Virus record (IMG/VR): IMGVR_UViG_3300042546_000441
Location: 1-33,063 of that record
Source of the DNA: a virus
Reading direction: 5' to 3' (one strand)
Length of the DNA stretch: 33,063 bases
Shown: positions 28,220 to 33,063 of the stretch, piece after piece
Layout of the letters: every line of letters begins with the position of its first letter
How positions within the stretch are numbered: position 1 is the first letter of the stretch
Made by a program: the position numbers and the translations under genes
Notes under the pieces: model-generated
Told to the model about the DNA's origin: nothing
The model's database searches: none
Seen by the model: only the letters and a program-made list of their open reading frames with translations

Positions 28220-28639
28220 ATGGCCCCTCGAGGTCGACCTCCAAAGCCCGTCGAGCAGCACCGCCGCACCGGCACGTTCAACGCGGCCAAGCACAATCGC
28301 GGCGCCCTGGTCGCGGTTGAGCCGGTCACTTTGGCGCCGTACCAGAAGCCAGCCTCGGACCTGTTTGCCGAAATCATGGACGCCGGCTCGGCCTGGTTCG
28401 CCCGCACCGACTCGGTGCAGCTCGCCATGTTGCGGGAATCGCTTGAGGAGCGTGAGCGTCTACTGCCGGTGGCCGAGTCGTCGACCGAGGCACGCAAGCA
28501 GCTGCGCGAACTCAATCGTGAGATCGCCGACTGGCTGACTCAGCTTGGATTCAACCCGACCGCTCGGGCCCGCCTCGGGCTGGCCGAGGTGAAGGCCGCT
28601 TCGACGCTGGAGAAGTTGCAGGCGAAGCGCACCAAGTAG
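28220..28639 (+). CDS. terS: Terminase small subunit (P27-like)
   Basis: ATG 28220 with TGGAGG seven bases upstream; an ATG further upstream lacks such a site. The 139-residue protein opens APRGRPPKPVEQHRRTGTFN, the basic start seen in P27-type small terminases. A helical middle (FAEIMDAGSAWFARTDSVQL) and an end GFNPTARARLGLAEVKAAST are also typical. It should recognise the packaging site and load the large subunit. Position directly before the large subunit supports the call. Confidence 0.85.
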   Translation: MAPRGRPPKPVEQHRRTGTFNAAKHNRGALVAVEPVTLAPYQKPASDLFAEIMDAGSAWFARTDSVQLAMLRESLEERERLLPVAESSTEARKQLRELNREIADWLTQLGFNPTARARLGLAEVKAASTLEKLQAKRTK

Positions 28640-28655
28640 ACGGAGCCTCCTGCGC

Positions 28656-30182
28656 ATGGCACCTCGAAAGATCAAGGGCTGGCCGCCGGCCATCCTGACT
28701 CCTGTCCCGGCTGCGGATATCAAGCGCGGCGACGGCCCCCTAGTCACCGAGTTCATTGAGGCGTTGTGCCCTCAGGTGAAGGATTCGGTTGGCGGTCGGG
28801 CTGGTGAGCCGCTGCTGCTGCGTCCTTGGCAGCGCAAGCTGATGGACCATCTTTGGGCGCGTCGAGCGGATAAGCGGCTGCGGGCCAAGGTCGCTTTGGT
28901 TGGCTTGCCTCGTAAGAACGGCAAGTCGGCGCTGGGCTCGGGGATCGCGCTGTACGGACTGTTTATGGGTCCTCGAGGCGGCGAGGTTTACTCGTGCGCG
29001 GCTGACCGGGACCAGGCGCGCATCGTGTTTGGTGCGGCGAAGCAAATGGTGGAGATGTCGCCTGAGCTTGCCGAGCAGGCGAAGTTGTATCGGGACGCTA
29101 TCGAGATCCCGGCGACGGGCTCGGTTTATCGGGTGCTCTCCTCCGAGGCGTTTACGAAGGAAGGCTTGTCGCCGACTCTGGTCGTCTATGACGAGCTGCA
29201 CGCCGCTCCGAATCGTGAACTCTGGGACGTGATGACGCTGGCGCAGGCCGCGCGTTACGACGCCTTGACTTTAGCGATTACGACTGCTGGGGTGCGCACG
29301 GACTCCACGGGCCAGGACTCGGTGTGCTACGGGCTGTATCAGTACGCGCAGCGGGTCGCGGCTGGCGAGGTTGAGGACCCGTCGTTTTTCGGGGCTTGGT
29401 GGCAGGCGGACCCTGACTGTGACCACCGCGACCCGAAGAACTGGCAGATCGCCAACCCTGGCTATGGCGACATTCAAGACCCTGAGGATTTTGAGTCTTC
29501 GGTGAAGCGGACCCCGGAGGCGGAGTTCCGCACGAAGCGCACCAACGTGTTTGTGTCCTCGCAGCAGGCTTGGTTGCCGCACGGCGCCTGGGACGAGCTG
29601 CCGGAGATGTCGCCGGTAGATGACGGCACCCCGGTCGTGCTCGGCTTTGACGGTTCGTTCTCAGGCGACACGACGGCCATTGTCGGCGTGACGATTGAGG
29701 AGACCCCGCGCGTCTGGCTGGTCGATATGTGGGAGAAGCAGCCCACCGACCGCGATGACTGGCGGGTGGACATTGGCGGCGTTGAGGCTCGGATCTTGCA
29801 GACGTGCGGCCGGCTCAATGTGGTTGAGGTTGCGTGCGACCCGTACCGCTGGCAGCGGTCGATGGAGGCGCTGGCCGAGGCCGGGGTTCCGATTACTGAG
29901 TACCCAAGCTCAAGCCCAGCTCGCATGGTCCCATCGACGGCCAAGTTCTTTGACGCGGTGGTATCAGGCCAGGTCGCGCACGATCATGCTCCCGCTCTTG
30001 CCCGCCACCTGGACAACTGCGTCATCAAGACCGACCAAAAAGGGCCCCGCGTAGTGAAGGAACACCGGGGCTCTCCTCGCAAGATTGACGCCGCGGTTGC
30101 GGCCATCATCGCTTTTGACCGGGCTACCCATCGCCGCGAGGCGGAGCCCGAAGCACCTGTCGCCAGTTTCTTCTCAGTCTAG
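28656..30182 (+). CDS. terL: Terminase large subunit
   Basis: The 508-residue motor cuts and pumps DNA into the prohead. The ATPase domain has Walker A GLPRKNGKS (83-91) and Walker B VVYDE (D179, E180), with the coupling segment ITTAGVRTDSTGQ near residue 210. The RNase H-like nuclease domain has D332 (GFDGSFSGDTTAIVG), D395 (VACDPYRW) and D478 (RKIDAAVAA). This matches the HK97/Terminase_1 lineage. The ATG directly follows a CCTGCGCA octamer that shares its last A with the start codon. Confidence 0.95.
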   Translation: MAPRKIKGWPPAILTPVPAADIKRGDGPLVTEFIEALCPQVKDSVGGRAGEPLLLRPWQRKLMDHLWARRADKRLRAKVALVGLPRKNGKSALGSGIALYGLFMGPRGGEVYSCAADRDQARIVFGAAKQMVEMSPELAEQAKLYRDAIEIPATGSVYRVLSSEAFTKEGLSPTLVVYDELHAAPNRELWDVMTLAQAARYDALTLAITTAGVRTDSTGQDSVCYGLYQYAQRVAAGEVEDPSFFGAWWQADPDCDHRDPKNWQIANPGYGDIQDPEDFESSVKRTPEAEFRTKRTNVFVSSQQAWLPHGAWDELPEMSPVDDGTPVVLGFDGSFSGDTTAIVGVTIEETPRVWLVDMWEKQPTDRDDWRVDIGGVEARILQTCGRLNVVEVACDPYRWQRSMEALAEAGVPITEYPSSSPARMVPSTAKFFDAVVSGQVAHDHAPALARHLDNCVIKTDQKGPRVVKEHRGSPRKIDAAVAAIIAFDRATHRREAEPEAPVASFFSV

Positions 30183-30189
30183 GAGCCGT

Positions 30190-30330
30190 ATGCGCATCGC
30201 ACTTGCTTTGCAAATCGCTGGCTGCGCTGCGCTCATTGTCGGGTGCGCGCTGGTTGCGCCCTGGCTCGGGTTCGTTGTCGCTGGGGTCTGCGGCCTGGCT
30301 TTCGGTGTCGCGCTTGAGAGAGGCCTCTGA
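30190..30330 (+). CDS. Tiny membrane protein between terminase and portal
   Basis: ATG 30190 has AGGAG directly upstream. The 46-residue product has two hydrophobic stretches (IALALQIAGCAALIVGCALV and LGFVVAGVCGLAFGVAL) joined by a short turn, so it may be a membrane hairpin. Small membrane proteins at this position occur in some HK97-like actinophages. It overlaps the portal start by TGATG. Function unknown. Confidence 0.65.
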   Translation: MRIALALQIAGCAALIVGCALVAPWLGFVVAGVCGLAFGVALERGL

Positions 30331-31664
30331 TGCTCGGAAACTTGTTCGGCGGTCAGCCGATGGAGGAGCGGAACCTCTCCTACCAGCAGGTCTGGGGCTC
30401 TGGCATCGACGTTTCGGGCTTCGCCACCTGGGCCGGCACGGTCGTCAACCAGAAGAACGCCCTCGAGATTGGTGCGGCCTACGCTTGCGTCCGCCTGCTG
30501 TCGGACACGATCTCAACTTTGCCGGTGGACACGTTCATTCGGCGTGACGGCAACCGGCTCCCCTACCGGCCGCGGCCCGCTTGGGTGTACGAGCCTGAGG
30601 GCCCCGGCTCCAGCCGCATTGAGTATTACAAGCAGATCGTCGTCTCCATGCTGCTCTCTCATGGCGCGGTGGTGCAGATCCTCCGCAACGGCAACGGCGA
30701 CATCGTCGCTTTGCAGCCGCTTGACCCGACCCGCGTGGACATCCGCCGCAACCCGGCGACCCGGCTGCGCGAGTTCGTCATCGACGGCGGCCAGGCCGTC
30801 CTGCCTGGCGAGGACGTGCTCTACATCCCCGAGATGCGCCGCCCCGGTTCGCTCAAGGGTGTGAGCCGGGTTGACGAGCTGAAGCAGACGCTCGGCTTGG
30901 CGAAGGCTCTGGATGAGTTCGCGTCGCGGTACTTCTCCAACGGTGCCAACACCTCGGGAATGATTGAGTTTCCTGGCAACTTGACGCAGGAGCAGGCGAA
31001 GGATCTGGTTGACGCTTTTGAGGCTGGGCACAAGGGCTTAAAGAAGGCTCACCGTCCTGGCGTGCTGTCGGGTGGCGCGAAGTTTGTGAAGACGGGCTCG
31101 GATGGTGAGCAGGCTCAAATGCTTCAGAGCCGCCAGTTCGCGGTAGAAGAGGTTGCTAGGGTCTTTCGTTGCCCTCCCAGCATGATCGGATTGAACACTC
31201 CCGGCGCCATGTCTTACGCCTCGGTTGAGCACAACGCCATCCAGTTCACCCGCTACTCGCTCACCCCGCTCATCGCCGCCATCGAGGAAGCCCACAACCG
31301 CCTCCTCCCGGCCGACGTCTTCCTGCGCGTCAACATGGACGGTCTTCTCCGGGGCGACTCGGCTACGCAGGCACAGGTCTTCTCCACGGCATTGCAGGCC
31401 GGATACATGAGCGTCAACGAGGCCCGCGGTCTCATGGATCTTCGCCCGGTCGATGGGGGCGACAGCCCGCGGGTCCCGCTCGCCAACATCGCCGTCGCTT
31501 CGGCGGGGATCGTTGAGGAGCGCGAGCGCGTTGAGATGGCCGCGAAACTTGTCCAGTCTGGCTACGAGCCCGCAGCTGTGCTGTCGGCGCTTGGGCTGCC
31601 AGCGATGCCGCACACGGGCCTGGCGTCTAACCAGTTGCAGCCGGCCGAGAACGCCCAGGTCTGA
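30330..31664 (+). CDS. Portal protein, HK97 family
   Basis: The 444-residue protein forms the dodecameric ring through which DNA enters. It has the family features: A-A-Y-A-C-V-R-L-L-S-D-T near residue 50, LLSHGAVVQILRNGNGDIVA, LQPLDPTRVDIRRN, then G-V-S-R-V-D. The conserved RVFRCPPSMIGLNTPGAMSY, with a following NAIQFTRYSLTPLI, is the clip/stem region of HK97-type portals. Length is normal. Its stop is followed one base later by the protease GTG. Confidence 0.95.
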   Translation: MLGNLFGGQPMEERNLSYQQVWGSGIDVSGFATWAGTVVNQKNALEIGAAYACVRLLSDTISTLPVDTFIRRDGNRLPYRPRPAWVYEPEGPGSSRIEYYKQIVVSMLLSHGAVVQILRNGNGDIVALQPLDPTRVDIRRNPATRLREFVIDGGQAVLPGEDVLYIPEMRRPGSLKGVSRVDELKQTLGLAKALDEFASRYFSNGANTSGMIEFPGNLTQEQAKDLVDAFEAGHKGLKKAHRPGVLSGGAKFVKTGSDGEQAQMLQSRQFAVEEVARVFRCPPSMIGLNTPGAMSYASVEHNAIQFTRYSLTPLIAAIEEAHNRLLPADVFLRVNMDGLLRGDSATQAQVFSTALQAGYMSVNEARGLMDLRPVDGGDSPRVPLANIAVASAGIVEERERVEMAAKLVQSGYEPAAVLSALGLPAMPHTGLASNQLQPAENAQV

Positions 31665-31665
31665 C

Positions 31666-32742
31666 GTGCCCGAGGTCCCCGGCTACATGGCGTCCGCAGC
31701 CCGCAAGGGGCTGGCCTTCCGAGCCGACGGCTATGGCGGGGACGGCTTGGCGGATCGCACCATCCGAGAGGCCCGTCAGATCGCTGACGGGCAAATGTCC
31801 GACGACAAGGTCATTCGGGCGAATGCTTGGGCGGCTCGGCACGCGGTCGACCTTGAGGCGCCGCAGAACAGCGACGGCAACCACCCCGACTATCCCGGCG
31901 CGGGCGCCGTGGCTCATTACCTATGGGGCATTGACCCGACGGACCCTGGACCGGCGAGGCGCTGGCTTGAGCGCGAGGCCGAGCGTATCCGCGAGGAAGA
32001 AGGACGAAGCATGACAGGCATGGAGACCCGCACTTTCACGGTGGACGACCTTGAGGTCCGCGAAGCCCCCGAAGGTATGAGCTTCGAGGGATACGCGGCC
32101 GTGTTCAACTCCCCGAGCGAGCCCCTGCCCTTCACCGAGACAATTGCTCCTGGCGCCTTTGCTCGGTCGCTGAAGTCCCGAAACAACGTCTTCCTTCTGG
32201 TGAATCACGACCCGGCCCGCCCCTTGGCGTCAACCCGGTCGAAGACGATGACGCTGGAGGAGGACGGCCGCGGGCTGCTTGTCAAGGCGACCCTGCCGGA
32301 CACGAGCGACGGCCGCGACCTGGCGGTTCTACTCGGCGGCGGTGGCAATCCGCGCGTGATCGACTCCATGAGTTTCGGCTTCTCGGTCCCTCGCGGCGGC
32401 GACAAGTGGAACGAGGACGGCAGCCAGCGCACCCTCCAGCAGGTGCGGTTGCATGAGACATCCATCGTTACGTTCCCTGCCTACCAGGCCACGACCGCTG
32501 CGGTGCGCAGCCTGGACATGCTGGCCGAGGCCACGGGCGAAGACGCCGACGCACTCAATGGCGCGCTAGAGGCGCTGGAGCGTGGCGCGACCCTGACGAT
32601 GGACCAGGCTGGCCTGTTGTCTGCGGTGGTGGCGAAGTTGTCGCCGGAGCCGCAGCCCGAGCCTGTGGTTGAGCCGGTGGCGCACGACCCGGCACAGATC
32701 AACCTGCTCAAGACCAAGCTCGACCTGGCCTTCAAGGCCTGA
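31666..32742 (+). CDS. Prohead protease (HK97 type) with extra N-terminal domain
   Basis: GTG 31666 gives 358 residues. Residues ~117-290 are the HK97 (S78) protease: EGYAAVFNSPSEPLPF, then H181 in LLVNHDPARPLAS, and S236 in IDSMSFGFSV; it trims capsid N-termini. Residues 1-112 are an added domain (YMASAARKGLAFRADGYGGD, then YPGAGAVAHYLWGIDP) of a kind that also occurs alone in other phages. A second start, ATG 32011 (residue 116) with GAAGGA upstream, would make the bare protease. The C-terminal ~70 residues are acidic and proline-rich and may act as scaffold. Confidence 0.88.
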   Translation: MPEVPGYMASAARKGLAFRADGYGGDGLADRTIREARQIADGQMSDDKVIRANAWAARHAVDLEAPQNSDGNHPDYPGAGAVAHYLWGIDPTDPGPARRWLEREAERIREEEGRSMTGMETRTFTVDDLEVREAPEGMSFEGYAAVFNSPSEPLPFTETIAPGAFARSLKSRNNVFLLVNHDPARPLASTRSKTMTLEEDGRGLLVKATLPDTSDGRDLAVLLGGGGNPRVIDSMSFGFSVPRGGDKWNEDGSQRTLQQVRLHETSIVTFPAYQATTAAVRSLDMLAEATGEDADALNGALEALERGATLTMDQAGLLSAVVAKLSPEPQPEPVVEPVAHDPAQINLLKTKLDLAFKA

Positions 32743-32750
32743 GACTTCCT

Positions 32751-32769
32751 GGCCGCGCGAGCCGCGGCT
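32751..32769 (+). terminator. Hairpin between protease and capsid genes
   Basis: GCCGCG (32752-32757) pairs with CGCGGC (32763-32768), extendable by one G-T pair, with a five-base loop. It lies nine bases after the protease stop. It may lower read-through or protect the capsid mRNA 5' end after processing. No T-run follows. Confidence 0.45.
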
Positions 32770-32835
32770 AGGTCCCCGCTCTGAGGAGCCTCGGCGGGAT
32801 TCGCAAGAAACACCTGCGCAATCCAACAAACCGAG

Positions 32836-32850
32836 ACCCCAGAAAGGGGT
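32836..32850 (+). promoter_or_regulatory. Hairpin holding the capsid ribosome-binding site
   Basis: ACCCC pairs with GGGGT around AGAAA. The right arm overlaps the AAAGGGG site for the TTG start at 32859. Five G/C-rich pairs could mask the site in part. Confidence 0.5.
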
Positions 32851-32858
32851 GAACTAAG

Positions 32859-33063
32859 TTGTCCGAGTACTTGAAGAAGCTCGTGGAGGATCGCCAGTCG
32901 GCGTACCACGCAGCGAAGGCGAAGATGGACGAGGCCGCCGCTGAGAGCCGCGACCTGTCCACCGAGGAGCGCGAGTTCGTCGACCGCACGTTCGCGGAGC
33001 TTGACGAGAAGCGCACCATGATTGACACCCTCATCACCGCTGAGAAGCGTGAGGCTGAGATCG
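32859..33063 (+). CDS. Major capsid protein, N-terminal part (continues at base 1)
   Basis: The start is TTG at 32859, with an AAAGGGG ribosome-binding site at 32843-32849. An in-frame TGA at 32850 excludes any earlier start, and the first in-frame ATG would remove about 20 residues. The visible sequence (MSEYLKKLVEDRQSAYHAAK...) is an amphipathic helix or coiled coil, as in HK97-type delta domains. A TTG start for the most heavily made virion protein is notable. The ribosome-binding site also lies in the right arm of a small hairpin (32836-32850), which might tune its translation. Confidence 0.9.
   Translation, partial: MSEYLKKLVEDRQSAYHAAKAKMDEAAAESRDLSTEEREFVDRTFAELDEKRTMIDTLITAEKREAEI
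32937..33063. repeat. Terminal duplicate of the circular assembly (right copy)
   Basis: This is an exact copy of bases 1-127. Joining the two ends here gives an uninterrupted major capsid reading frame from 32859 through to 1140, which would be unlikely if the repeat were a real duplication. Confidence 0.93.

Noticed and set aside
27407-28294. 295-residue minus-strand frame over the HNH gene region
   Set aside because: It covers three plus-strand genes with good starts and overlaps; its composition (R, S, A, G) is that of antisense noise in GC-rich DNA.
1-33063. Direct terminal repeat of a linear virion genome
   Set aside because: The repeat is inside a coding gene and its length equals a usual assembly k-mer; an assembly overlap is the simpler reading.

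Overview
The window is a complete genome of a tailed, siphovirus-like phage. Bases 1-127 are repeated exactly at 32937-33063, and the major capsid gene runs across that junction. The molecule is therefore circular, or circularly permuted as assembled, with a unique length of about 32,936 bp. The DNA is GC-rich with strong G/C third positions. The genes abut or overlap by ATGA, TGATG or TAATG junctions. A WhiB-type Fe-S regulator and an Lsr2-type DNA-binding domain point to an actinobacterial host. A tyrosine integrase next to a tRNA 3'-end sequence (candidate attP) marks it as temperate or derived from a temperate phage.

Layout. The late operon reads rightward from about 27.5 kb across the junction: a small gene, HNH endonuclease, small and large terminase, a small membrane protein, HK97-type portal, HK97-type protease with an extra N-terminal domain, and the major capsid protein (32859 to 1140). 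Next comes an unusual insert of two glycosyltransferases and a nucleotide-sugar epimerase/dehydratase (1.2-4.2 kb). It is followed by the head-tail connector, tail terminator, major tail protein, tail assembly chaperones with a probable -1 frameshift, tape measure, distal tail protein, a Gp37-like tail protein with inserted domains, and two fibre proteins (12.2-14.5 kb). After a pair of RNA hairpins comes a lysis block (zinc ribbon, two membrane proteins, amidase), then a DEDD exonuclease and small genes ending at a strong terminator at 17.7 kb.

The integrase (17757-18587) is the only convincing leftward gene. To its right, 18588-19160 is noncoding and holds the candidate attP, a long palindrome, a possible promoter and a leader with two strong hairpins. 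The early/replication operon (19161-27483) reads rightward: two tiny membrane proteins, a minimal Lsr2 DNA-binding domain, a resolvase-like nuclease, an exported lysozyme/transglycosylase-like protein, Cys-rich proteins, WhiB, a Cas4/RecB-like nuclease, a probable ssDNA-binding protein, a T5orf172/GIY-YIG-like protein, a conserved phage protein of unknown role, and a primase-polymerase/RecA-like helicase. The helicase gene is followed at once by an 11-bp iteron array with palindromes, a strong candidate replication origin.

The main points for follow-up are: the iteron array (26345-26503); the early leader hairpins (19048-19134); the octamer CCTGCGCA, which sits almost only in intergenic gaps; the glycosylation cassette in the head operon with a switch of coding frame at its start; the minimal Lsr2 and zinc-ribbon WhiB in a phage with no recognisable repressor; and the exported wall hydrolase in the early operon. 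Functions are assigned by reading motifs only; no database search was run.
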